Assembly: GCF_000004075.3 (NCBI RefSeq)
Contig: NC_026657.2
Location: 806,001 to 870,000 of the forward strand
DNA: 64,000 nucleotides
Reading direction: 5' to 3'
Source: Cucumis sativus
Lineage: Eukaryota > Streptophyta > Magnoliopsida > Cucurbitales > Cucurbitaceae
In this document: piece by piece, positions 14,607 through 25,984 of the stretch
Position numbering within the stretch: position 1 is the stretch's first letter
Layout of the letters: the number at the start of each line of letters is the position of its first letter
Made by a program: the position numbers and the translations under genes
The notes under the pieces: generated by a model
Database searches by the model: none
What the model saw: only the letters and a program-made list of their open reading frames with translations
What the model was told of the DNA's origin: nothing

Positions 14607-14690
14607 ATGCTTCAACTGAACAACTGTTTATCCCATGGGAAGCGAAGACCAAGAATTTCTTCATCCAGAGGAGCAAAAGAGCGATGTTAA
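14607..14690 (+). CDS. Upstream ORF 1 in CYCLOPS leader (27 aa)
   Basis: ATG in a near-ideal context (GCCGCCATGC) opens a 27-codon frame ending in TAA at 14688-14690. It is basic (GKRRPRISSSRG). A second frame starts at 14684 inside its last codons. If the leader exon is transcribed, scanning ribosomes should load here first. No homology recognised. Confidence 0.3.
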   Translation: MLQLNNCLSHGKRRPRISSSRGAKERC

Positions 14691-14887
14691 AGATTTCTTT
14701 AAACAATAATTCATTAACAATGGAACATACAAAACCTCAATCGAAGGAAGATTTGGAGAATCTGTACGAGAAACCGCGTAATTCGCTCGTTAATCGAAGG
14801 CGTCGGCTTCTTTCTGGCCTTAGAAATGCCTTCTTCTGCAACAAACGCGAAAGCTCCATTCCAACAGTTTCATATTTGATTATTTGA
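14684..14887 (+). CDS. Upstream ORF 2 in CYCLOPS leader (67 aa)
   Basis: Open frame of 67 codons starting at ATGTTAA, which overlaps the stop of uORF 1. It contains a Lys/Arg-rich centre (NRRRRLLSGLRN) and ends before the donor at 14948. No family recognised. It may be only a chance frame in the leader, but its overlap with uORF 1 is of the type used for termination-reinitiation. Confidence 0.25.
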   Translation: MLKISLNNNSLTMEHTKPQSKEDLENLYEKPRNSLVNRRRRLLSGLRNAFFCNKRESSIPTVSYLII

Positions 14888-15859
14888 ATATAGAAACCCC
14901 TGATATTTGTCATTTTCATTTTCGTCATCACGATCTGGCTCTATCTCGTGAGTACTCTCAATTTCTTCAGTATACATTTTTTTTTGCTTTTTTTTTTTTA
15001 AATTGTTATTATATTGATTGAATAAGTCCATTCTGCTTGTTTGATTGATTGATTGATTAAATATTGTGGATATAGCTTTTCAATTATAACTACGCCCAAT
15101 AGGGAGGAAATTGGGTTTTATAATATATATGTTAAATGACAAATTATGACATTGGAATTTTCAACAAAACCTAATCTTAATTGATGCCTATTCTTTTTAA
15201 ATCATATCTATGTGCCTACTATCTGCTGGGAAATGAGGAATACTATATCCTTTTTGCAGCATCCCTAAATTCTCACTTTTTTATTACGTCTGTTGTTAGT
15301 TCTAAAGTTCTTACCGGCCTAGTTGGTCGTCTGTGATATTGCTTGGACGGTGTTTTGGAGTTTGGTTGTCAACTCTCAATTCATATGAAGTCAATGATTG
15401 TGGTTTGACAGGCTTGTTAGGGGAAGTTCTTATTTCCTTGTCACTATAGTGGAGACATGTTCAATCATAATTTTTGGTTGAATAAATGCTCCTTTTCGGG
15501 TTTGTGAGATTTGACTCGTAGTTTCAAGTGCTGATATCCTTCCAAGGATATTAGAGTCCACAAGCTTGAAGGGCTTCCAATTATTCATCTGGGTAGGAAG
15601 TGTTGAAGCATCTTGCAAAGGATGATTGCTTCTTACTATATGTGCTCTTCAACAAAACTTTTGGGGATCTCAAAAGAGCAAACAGAATAGTCCGTCTCAA
15701 ATTGAGGTTTTTGATATATATATTTTTTTTTTGAATTTAGGAAATTTCATAGGGTAGCCTTAGCAAATTATCCTTTTTAAGCCCTTGTTTTATACGTAGA
15801 ACATAGGCTTCTTTCTGTCTAGAAAATATTCAAACGTTGGTGTTGATATCATCGTGAAT

Positions 15860-18800
15860 ATGGAAGGAAGAGGTGTATCAGAATTATACAGAAACGCAAG
15901 TGAGGAGCTATTTCTTAAATCTTGGGTAGAAAATTCAATTGGAATGTCAACGCCAACCATGGAGATGATGGGATTTAAAAATCTTTCTCAGAGCTTCCGT
16001 ACAGATAGTGAGGAGCTTTTTAAAAGCTGGCTAACAAATGGAGAGGCAAGCAGCTCTATTACCTTTTTGGCTTTGTTAACTTGTGGTTGAAAACAAAAAT
16101 AAAGCTAAAGCCTAATCTGTTCAACAATCGTGGTTAAAAAAAATCATCTATTCGAGAATTGATAATATTATCGTTATTGTTTATTAAGTTTTACCAGGTT
16201 CACTGACTAGCATGGAAATGGTAATAGTTTGGTTCATTCCCCTGGTTGGAGTTTTTTATATGTGGTCATATTAATGCTGTGCCTTTTCCTATTACAAAGG
16301 GATCTAGTATTTCTAATGATAATATTTCTGTGAAAAAAATTCACAATGGGAGGGCTCAGTTGTAGCTTGCGCTGTTTATACTTTTAAACAAATTTGCAAA
16401 GAAAAGAAACCTCACTGAGAAGAGACAAATCAGCAGATGCTCTAGTGGGCACGAATGACCAAACTCTTGATTTCCAAGATCATATTTGTGATGTTTCATG
16501 TGAAAGAAAAGCCAAAGCGAACTGTTGGATAATTGAATCTTGATGCGACTTCATGTTCATACTTCCCTGTGTCTTGGAAATATGTCTGATGTGACTTAGA
16601 AGAAATCTGGACAGATCAATATATTTTGGAGGCATGATAATTTTGTTGTAATATTTTTTTGTTCTCGAAGAAGTATAGCTCTGTCATCAGACAATTCTAG
16701 ATAATTCAATTAGATTTATTTGGATAAATTACTGTTATCCAAATAAAAGGGTTCAGTAAGAAGCATTAAACATTCAACGTTGTTAACTTGTTTGTATAAC
16801 ACACTAACGTTTCTATAGCTTTTCATTGTGCTTGATTGATTTTTCTCTTGACTGTATCTTAAAATCACCTTCGTGAGAACTTGTATGAATATTTTTGTTG
16901 ATACATTTCTTTTTTCAGAATGTCAACAGCACATCAGGCCCACCTTATCGCACTCGACAGACATCAAAAAGGTTGGTGTGTTAAATTAGTACAGCTACAA
17001 CAAAAGGCTTATGAGGTTGAATATGTCAGATGCTTTGTCTTGATCATGATTGGTTCTGAGTTGTCTAATTAAATATCAGTAACAGTAATTAGTTTTATTT
17101 AGATGCTTGGTACTGATAGTTACAAATAAGGTTGAAACAAAAGCATCTGTTTGTTTTGGACAATGAGTAGAACTTTTTTTCTCTTTATGGTCAGGGCTGA
17201 TCTGCATAGTGATCTTCATGAACCCCTTTATACAACAATTGATAGATAAAATTGGATTTATCTGCCACAGTGAACTGGGCAAATTTAGTACTTAGTTCAC
17301 CTGTAAAAATATGGAGTTCAACAGACTCTGGCACATGGAACTTCTTTTCGGATCAAATGTGATAGACTCGCCAAAATATAAGTTCTAAATATAAAATCAG
17401 AAAAGAAAATGGGAGTTCCATATAGGGAAAATTAGCATTGTTGTATGTAAATTTTTATATTTCCTTTTGGTAAGATCATTCTGAGATCAATTTTCAAAAG
17501 GTTTTTCACCAAGAACATGGTAGGTATACTCACAACAGTTTATTGTCTTAGAGAAAGGGGCTGTGTTATTAAGGTAGGTGTCATTTTTCAAGTGTAATTG
17601 TCAATAAATTGTGATGATCATTAAGTTGCGCCATTCAAGTTTTAAAAGAGTGTCCTAGCTTAGAGACGTGGCTCTCATCGTCTTCCATTCCCTTTGTGCA
17701 GGATTTCCTCTGAGATTGTTGATCTGTCTAGTCCTCAGTATGTGGGAAAGCATCAAAAGAGAATAAGCAATGAAGGCACCTCTACAGTTGATGATATCCC
17801 AGGAGTTCATCAGCAAGCGTTCAGGTTTGCTCTTCAATTTTTTTGAACACAGCTCTAATGCTATTGGCAATATTTCATGGGAGTTTGTTTTTACCTCAAA
17901 TTTCGTCTGTTGGATGATTTATATGTTTTGACCTTTTGAACTTCTTCCAGGAACGTTGCGGAAAGTGAAGTCCAAGGTAGTAACCTATATCTTGCTAAGG
18001 TTTGTTAATCTTCTCTTCGAAACTTGAGGTAATAAAGCATCACAACCTTTTAATATCTCGGTTTTTTTTTTGCAGGCATGGTTCCATAGTTCTCAACCTA
18101 TGACAAGAAGTCGTTCATCTGAGCTAAGGTAATCATTGTATGGACTAATCTTTCACCATGATGATATTGAAAGTTTTTTTAGATGTATATTCTAATTTAA
18201 AGACTCGAGAATATTTCAAGTTTTTTTCCCTTGACAGAAATTACCAAAACTTGATTTCAGAATCCAAATTGAAATTGTAAATTTATACGTTATGGTCAAG
18301 AAACAGAAGTTTCATTTACAAGAGAGAGAATATGGAAAAGGGGAGATGAGATGCCCCACCCATCACGGGTTATAAAAAAGACTGACTAAATCCAAAAAAA
18401 TATGTCCTGATTAGTTTCTTGATCATGAAAAATTCTAGCATTTATTTTCTTTCAAATCATAGTCTCTAGAGAAGGCTATACACCATTGGACCAAAGGATA
18501 TTTTCATGAGTCTATTCAAACTCAACAATTTCCCTGTTGGGATGTGAATGCTCCACATATGAACTCATTTTTGAATAAAAATTTGTTGTGTTGGGACATT
18601 TTTATAAACGCAAGCTTGTGATGAATTAATGAGTTTGTAAAAGTTTCAATTATGCGGGGGAACTTATACTTGCCTGTTCTTCATTGTCTTATTAATGAAT
18701 GCTATCTAGGAGGAGGTATGCTGCAATGCAAAGTAATCAAAGCTTATTTGGTATGGAGTCCGTGTATGACTTGTCCGGGCATGGAATCAATTCCATGAAA

Positions 18801-21800
18801 CTAGATATTGCAAATTCGCAGAGTTTCAATGACATTTCTACTTGTGAAGTTCCAAACCAGCCTGCAACATTTGTATCCCCATCCAATTCATCGTCATCAA
18901 TATTCAATACACCTAACATGTATGACGTAGATAAAATTTCTTCTGTTGTAAACATGCTAAAGGGCACATTAGAACGGAAAAAGCTAAATAACCAGATTGA
19001 TAAAGAGGCACCGGAGGATAGTTCAAACGCACATTTTTGTGCTCAAGAAACTATTGGCAACCCTAGTTTCAATAGAGGTAGCGACAATTATATACATCCA
19101 ATACCAAACAGTTTTCATGACTTCTCTCCTGTTCAAGTCAAGGATAGTAGAATTTTAGAAACGGTTGAGGTATCAGCAGATCTTGGTTTTGAAGCTTTTG
19201 TAAATCCTGTAAATCCCATCCAGTCAGGCAGAGTTTCTCAAGAACCTTCTCAAAGTGAATCTTCTGCTGCAGCAGCAATTGTTTCATCCGGGTTTGAAGC
19301 ATGTGATGGTCCTAGCAATTCAAATCAGACTCATAGCAACGGTGAGAGCTCAAGGAAACAGGTTGCAGGCAGTCGGGGTTTAGAAAATGAATCTCGATCT
19401 AAAGGTAACCAATATATGCTGTGTTTTTCTATCGTTGGTGATTTCTACTCTGACCTTGTTGGCCTTGTACATGGATGCCTATCTGGTGATAATTTTAGAT
19501 TTTTCCTAGCTCAAGGAAACGGTTTTTTTTATTATTAAGTATGTTTCATTTTATGGAACTGCAGATTTCAGAGAGAGAATAATAGACAACTTAAAAGACG
19601 ATAGAAAGGTGCACCCTTTTTCGATATGGTTAATTTTACAAATTAAGCTATTTAAATTTATAGACATGACTCATAATAAGCTTCTTTTGCTGTGCAGAGG
19701 GGGAGTCTAGTTCGTTATGGGTCCGTAACATCAGCTGCTTCTGGTAATTACTTATGTTTTAAGCTACTGATATATACGTATGATTTAACCTATGAGACAT
19801 CCAGTAAAATTGGAATGATACATAGAAGACTTGCCTAGCAGAAGGATAAACCTATGCATTTCCTGTTAGAGGCCTCAGATTATGAACAAAAGAGTTTCTC
19901 TTTTTCTTTTCTTTTTTTAAAGAAATCAAAACTTTCATTAAGAAACATGAAAAGATATACTGGGGCATACTGAATAATAGCCCACACAAGAAGAGCCTCA
20001 ACCTACAAAAAGTCTTCTAGTCCAAAAAGACTAAAAAAACAGAACACCTAACTGATAATTACAAAAGACCTTAGACCACCGCTCACCAGGAAATACTAAT
20101 ATTTTCCCAAAGAATGTCCCAAGACCGTTAACCCCCTCTATATATCCTGCTATTTTTCAGCCAAACACAGCACAAAATTACAGATGAGTCCTCCTAATGT
20201 AACATTCTAAATTAATTCTATTTTGCTGAATGATGCTTCTATTTAGTAACATCTAGAGACGTTTATTATTACAATCACCTTCCTGGGAAGTAGGGAACAA
20301 CTGACTTGCAGAAAGCATGGATTACTTTAAGAATGATAATGTGCTTAACCTTTATTTCTTTCTAAGTTTATTGTTGCTTAATATTTTGTTGGATGTTCTG
20401 AGGTTGTTATTGATTAATAATACAAGCAAAATACCTTTTATAACCAATAAAATTCTGGCAGTGGACAAAGGGGATCCCACGAAAAAGCGCCGGGTGGAGC
20501 GATCACGAAAGTATGTTAAAGATCTCTTCATACCGGGGACGGTATTCGTTTTCTTACCCATGTTGTTTCTAGAATTTCAATCTCTGTTGCTAGCTTTCTA
20601 CTAGAGTGAAATGTTGTTTATGTATTTGGGAAAAGAGAATTACGCTTGTATTTGGGTGTTATCATGAAATTTGAGCAAGAAACTTGTTCATGCTTATGAT
20701 GACAGAATTCAATACTCGAAATTGATTAGATGCAAATTTAGGTTTAATGGTCACCAATTTGGATAAAGTGACAGGCTATTCTATTATTGTTTCGAATTTG
20801 TGTGCAAATCTTAACTCTCAACTCATTCTCAAACACTGTGGAAGTGCAGAATGGCGGAGGCGAAGGAGAGAAATATGACACCAACTATTCCATCGGATAT
20901 ACAATCAGTTATGAAGCGCTGTGAAACTCTTGAGAAGGAAGTGCGGTCACTAAAACTCAATTTGTCCTTTATGAATAGGTAACAGCACCAATTATATTAA
21001 CTCTGTTTCAAGTTCCAACAGAATATTAGAGGTATTTAAGCTTATTACTATTTCTTCTACTTTTAATATTTGAAAAAAGGAAAAAAAATCAGTTATACCC
21101 CTAAAATTCAGGTAGTATAAACCAAATCTCCAAACTAATTATTATGAATTAAAATCTTAATATTATGAATTAAAATCTTAATATTTTATTGACTGAACTA
21201 AGTTGATTTAAATCAAATCAAGTAAAAATGGCTCTAACTTCGCAAAAGTTGAAGGTTTAAATAAATTCAATTATTAGTTTAGAGTTTTAATCCATAAAAC
21301 CACTACTCAAAATTTAAGAGTATGATTTTTTCTCATTTATATGGTTGTCGAGCTTTTGTGAGTCCGATAAGATTTCATATTTTATGATAACAACACATCT
21401 ACTAATTGCATCCAAATGGAACAAAATTATATTTAAATGTATCTGAAAATTTATATTTCGCATGGAATATTATCATTATTTGAATTGGTTTGGAATGATT
21501 TTTTTTAAGGGGAAAAAAGTTGTGTTTGTAAAGCATGTAAAAACTCAATCTAAACCAACCTCTTCTGTCATGTATGTAATAATTTGGTATTACACAATGA
21601 TGACTTGAGTTCTGATGTATTAACTGTTATAAAAGCTTATACAGCATGATGACATTCTGTTTGCTGAAAGGGGAATAATTCAGCTGTTGAAATTTTCTTC
21701 TGATTCTAGTTTTCTACCACATTTTCGAGACATTGACTTCATTCGTCTCATCTCTTGCTTTTGATGATTTCAAACTAAAAAGATTTAAGGAGCAAGTTCT

Positions 21801-21939
21801 TGATACTTAATGCAGGAAGGATTCTGAACAGACTAAGCAAATAGAGGATCTTCAAAAGCAGAATGACGATTTGGCAGATGAAAAAGAACGCTTACTTGAA
21901 GAGATTGAAAGGATTATTTCAGAAACTGGAAGAATGTAA
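15860..21939 (+). CDS. CYCLOPS: CYCLOPS / IPD3, common symbiosis transcription factor
   Basis: Eleven coding exons: 15860-16045, 16919-16971, 17702-17824, 17951-17999, 18076-18128, 18710-19404, 19565-19608, 19698-19743, 20462-20510, 20850-20978, 21816-21939; 1551 nt, 516 aa, all frames continuous. CYCLOPS binds DNA and is phosphorylated by the nuclear kinase CCaMK to switch on mycorrhizal and nodulation genes. Seen here: the conserved N-terminus (SEELFLKSW, PTMEMMGFKNLSQSFR) with Ser50 in RTDSEELF, matching Lotus Ser50. An RxxS site in TRSRSSELRRRY has Ser151, probably equivalent to Lotus Ser154. A Ser-rich segment SPSNSSSSIFNT is followed by MLKGTLERKKL. A basic NLS KKRRVERSRK lies at 424-433 and a C-terminal coiled coil at about 455-516. 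Length matches known orthologs (about 510-520 aa). Intron 1 uses a GC donor. Start chosen by conservation of MEGRG. Confidence 0.96.
16046..16051 (+). other. GC-AG intron donor of CYCLOPS intron 1
   Basis: Exon 1 ends GGA GAG and the intron begins GCAAGC, close to the MAG|GCAAGT consensus of plant GC-AG introns. The acceptor is TTTTTCAG at 16918. Using it gives NGE|NVNSTSG, which lines up with NGE|GYNSSS of Lotus CYCLOPS. The next possible GT (near 16076) would put the following exons out of frame. Confidence 0.8.
19905..20215. repeat. LINE-tail-like dispersed repeat in CYCLOPS intron 8
   Basis: Begins after a T-rich tract with 'actttcattaagaaacatga', then 'gggcatac', 'agcccacacaag', 'taattacaaaagacctta'. 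This order recalls a dispersed segment often seen antisense in legume and cucurbit introns, probably derived from LINE 3' ends. Recognition is from memory of the pattern; no coding frame remains. Confidence 0.35.
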
Positions 21940-23359
21940 GAGTTATTATTGACCTTTAATTGGACTATGAGACTCTATACTTTACTCAAATTATGATGTT
22001 AAGGCTAAGCTTAACTATAAGAAAAACTTCATGAAGGGTCTAACAGTTATTTATTTGCATATGTAGTTTTGGAACATAACTTCTCCTTTCACCTATAATG
22101 TAACTCTCAATAACTTCACAAGCATATTGTTAATTGGTTATTTGATACTTGAGAGTTGAGAAATGTTTGATTATCCAAAACATTCAGTGACCAAAGACAA
22201 GTAGGTGGCAGATGATTGTATTTTGTTTCAATCAGTTACCATAATGTAAAGCTCATAATTTGTGTTGTATATTCTTGGTGTTTTCGGTTTGGCGCATTGG
22301 TTAAAGAGTTCTTTTTTATGTCCCAGTGTTTGAGTTCAATTAAATGCACTTCAACTAATCTTACAAAACAATCCGTCAGACTCTACAAGATTTGAGTGTC
22401 AAGAAAGCTCGAATAAATATCAATTTGTTGACACATAGCTACTATATATTGAATCCCCGAATTCTTAGTCATTTATCCATACTATATTACCTTTCTAGCA
22501 GGTTAAAAAATAACTTTTGATTTCCTAAATTTTTACCAGAATAATAATTTAGTTCCTAAACTTGACAAATTAGTTTGATAACTTTCAAATGTATGAAAAT
22601 TTAATTCCTATTGTAATAATTTTATTAATTTCAATTATGTCAACGAGTTTAAAGTTAACAATCTCATTACATTTTAATAGGTATTTTTTTTTAATCTAAA
22701 GACTAATTTGTTAGAAAATTTTAGATTAAAACTATATATAAAAAGATACCCTTGAACTTTAGTCAAAGTTCGTAATATCATCATCTCTCTGTACCTTTTG
22801 AAATGACCAAGAGACAAATTGCTCCACTAATTAAAAACAAAAACTGATGGGGTAATTAGCTAATCTTTTAGTTGCGATAATTTTACTTAGCTAAGTTCAA
22901 GTTAACACACATATATAAACAGATCAATATGACATTCATGATTAAATTGGAACCCTCAATCAAAATTACAATATAAATTATGCTCTCCAAGTAAAAAGAG
23001 AATGTCAAGATAAGAAAAATCCTTAGCCATACTTTCCATTTTAGGAAGAAAGTGTTACCTTTTGAAGTGGGAATATAAAATAGCAAACCCTGTCCACAAA
23101 ACTTGAGATAGTTTATGTACTTGTGTGTAAGGTAAATCCATATTCTTCTTTTGTATAAAATTTTCACATATGAAGAAGTTACAACGTTATCTCATCTCAT
23201 CAATAAGGACATCATACACATTTTTCTACAAACAGCCGTAATAGGATAATTTCTAACCAACCAATTATCGGGTGTCGTATCGATCCACTGGAAAAAGGCT
23301 ACGTTTACTTTTCACTTATCTCAAATTTTTTAAACTCCACAGTCCAAACTTTCATATGA
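21940..23359. other. Spacer between convergent CYCLOPS and the 303-aa membrane gene
   Basis: AT-rich, no supported gene. It contains a possible tRNA-derived SINE head (22290-22338, listed separately). The edges should hold both 3' UTRs. Confidence 0.5.
22285..22345 (+). mobile_element. Possible tRNA-derived SINE head
   Basis: TGGCGCATTGG at 22290-22300 resembles a pol III A box (TRGYnnAnnGG) and GTTTGAGTTCA at 22328-22338 resembles a B box, about 28 bp apart, as in tRNA-derived SINEs. No clear 3' tail or target duplication was located. Confidence 0.25.
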
Positions 23360-25949
23360 TCAATCTGAGGACCACAGCCTACTTTTTAGAATATTGAAAA
23401 TCTCAGGAAGGCTAAGCCTTTTTCCATATTGGATGATTAACCAACCTACAAAGGAGAAGTATGCTACCAGAAAACAAGCACGATTCAGGTGGATAAAAAA
23501 TCTTGTTGTGAAGTACCTAAGCATCCAGGGAATCAGTGGTTGTAGAATCCTTAAGACAGTAATGGTGATTAACGAAGTCGAGAAACCGGTCACAAGTCCA
23601 CCCAACATATCCCACCTCCAAAATATAGCTTTTTCCTTGCTAGAATACCAAGATAGCAAAATTTTCGTGCACCTGTAAACCAGTAACGATGATATTTGTG
23701 TATTGCGCAAGCACTTTAGTACTAGACCAAGAGAATCCAAACATAGAACTTTTCATTATGGATGAAATAAAAAGAGACTCATGCTCAAAGCTACAATAAC
23801 CTGCCTTCAAGAGAATAGAGAAATTGCAAAAAAATAAAAGGAGAAGAAATACCAATGAGATACAAAGAGGAGAAGACATCAAAAAGCAAACACTTCAAAT
23901 CTAACAAACCAACTCCGTAAAGGAAACCAAAAATAGAGAATTAAAATATATTGAAATATAAGAGATAACGAAATCACAATATAACTCCCTCAAACACTTT
24001 AGGTATTTAGATTTAGAGTCTTCCCTCTCAAGTATACTAACTTAGGCCCTAATCCGACAAAACAATTGTAATTCCATCCCCCCCAACTCACTCTATTTAT
24101 AGTTAATCTCCACTCAACAACTCCTAACCTAAACAATGATATACCATTAATACTTATAGTATTCCCACTTCTTTCATGATTCCATTCCCATCGGCTACCA
24201 TGCAACTAAGCCATCTGGAACATTTTCTTAGAAACTTTAAGTTGTTTTACGTGATAAGGAACATAAGTACAAGTTAATATATTTAATCTTCCAGCTGATC
24301 ATACTGAAAGGAAACATCATCAGCAGTTAGATTATGCAACACTCTGGACTCAAGCAAGAATTCATATTTCAAGAAGTTTCTAAATGGATCAAGATTCAAA
24401 TGTGGGAGAAAGAGATTGTGAACATTAGTTGACAATTATTAAATGAAGGGTGAAAACTATAGTAAAAGATGCAATGAACCATGAGTTTTCCAGTTTAATG
24501 GTGTATGTTGTTCCAAATGTTAATAGTGTGATCGTGTTTAATCTAGCAAGTCAACTAGAAAGATCCAACAAGCCCAAGCTCAGCCTAGTTACGCCTTTCC
24601 CAATATCTAGTCAAGTGTAGCCCTCGTAATTTTGTTGACCAAGTTTGAGAGAAGAAAAAATTTCACAGAAGCGACTGCATGCAAGTATCCATGGGATGAC
24701 AAAAGTGGAAGACTGTGATACATATATAGTTTAAGCTATGAGATAAAAATTTTGCATATGAAGGATGAAAAAAGACAAGAAACATAAGAAGTCATTACTA
24801 TCTGCAAAAATTAACAAGTTGTTCCATTTTTCAAAGCCACAAGAAGTAACATAATTCAGATTGGAAATGGTTGGTAAAAGAACTTACAGGAAGTAGTATC
24901 TTTTAATCATCTCGATTGTTGTAGGTTCTTGAGCTTGACAACCGGAAAAGCCATCATAGTCTAAGCTCACTTTGGAAATGCCAGATGAGTACCAGCAGTC
25001 ATATGTTTCATTCACCTAGTTAAAGAACGATATAGGAAATATATTAGAAGTAAATAAAACAGAAACTGTTTGAGATGGTGAATACCTTATCTGCGTCCTT
25101 TGTAAACAGAATAATCTAAGGACTTCAATCTATGCAGTAAAATCAATCATGGGTGAGATCCATTGCTAGTGCACCTTGAATTTATATTTAGCCAACCATG
25201 CAGCACCAAAATTAGGCCTGCATTTATGAGGAAGGGCTTCATTTGGAGCCTCTGCCAAAGCAACCCGAGCCTTGCCAGAAAAATGATCCTTCATTTCAAC
25301 CTAAAATAGTGAAAGAAGAAATATAAATAAAGAAGAGTAGGGGCCAGTTTTACATAAACAAGATCTATTTTATAGACTGTACACCTGTGTTATTGAGTTA
25401 TAAGAAGGGCAGGGGACAAATACATAAAAACAAATTATTGAAAAAATCTTAATGTAGTTCCAATTTAGAATAAACAGTAATGTAGGAGTAAAATTAGAGG
25501 TGTTTGGTACCTAGTGTGACAAAATATGACAGCAGCAATATGCAAGCATTCAACACTCATCATGTCAAAAACTTTGGATCACACTGTTCCTAAAGATGAA
25601 GGCAACTAATAACACGGGCTTAATCTTGATTACATCGAACTTGGAATTTTAAGTACTCCATTCTAATCGTCTTGCTGACATTTCCTTTCAAATATCAGTA
25701 TTAGCTAGATTATTCAAGGCAGGAAAATAACCTCTAAGACAGATATCCTCAATCCAATGCTCCCTAAAGGGGGAATTTGATTTCTAGTTTCCACCTTGAA
25801 GATCACTTTTTTATTTTAGGAGAACTAAAGCTCTATAAAATTACTTCAAAGCAGTAATAACGGTACTAGTTAGATTATTCAAGGTAGGGAAATAACCTCT
25901 AGAGAGATGTCATCAATCAAATGCTCCCAAAACAGAATTTCCTTTCTAC

Positions 25950-25984
<35 letters not shown>

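Larger units (their letters stand above)
14590..14947 (+). other. Candidate 5' leader exon of CYCLOPS
   Basis: An isolated less AT-rich block ends in a strong donor (TCTC|GTGAGT, intron from 14948). A plausible acceptor, CTGTCTAG ending at 15822, lies 37 nt before the CYCLOPS ATG. This suggests a non-coding first exon and a roughly 0.9-kb leader intron. The 5' end is not visible. It is an inference from splice signals and composition; the block could instead belong to an unrelated short gene. Confidence 0.4.

Noticed and set aside
18699-18709. A separate gene starting at ATG 18699
   Set aside because: The ATG lies before the acceptor of CYCLOPS exon 6, and the frame after 19404 is intron.
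22290-22338. A functional tRNA gene
   Set aside because: A- and B-box-like motifs exist, but no acceptor stem or cloverleaf can be drawn; at most a SINE head.
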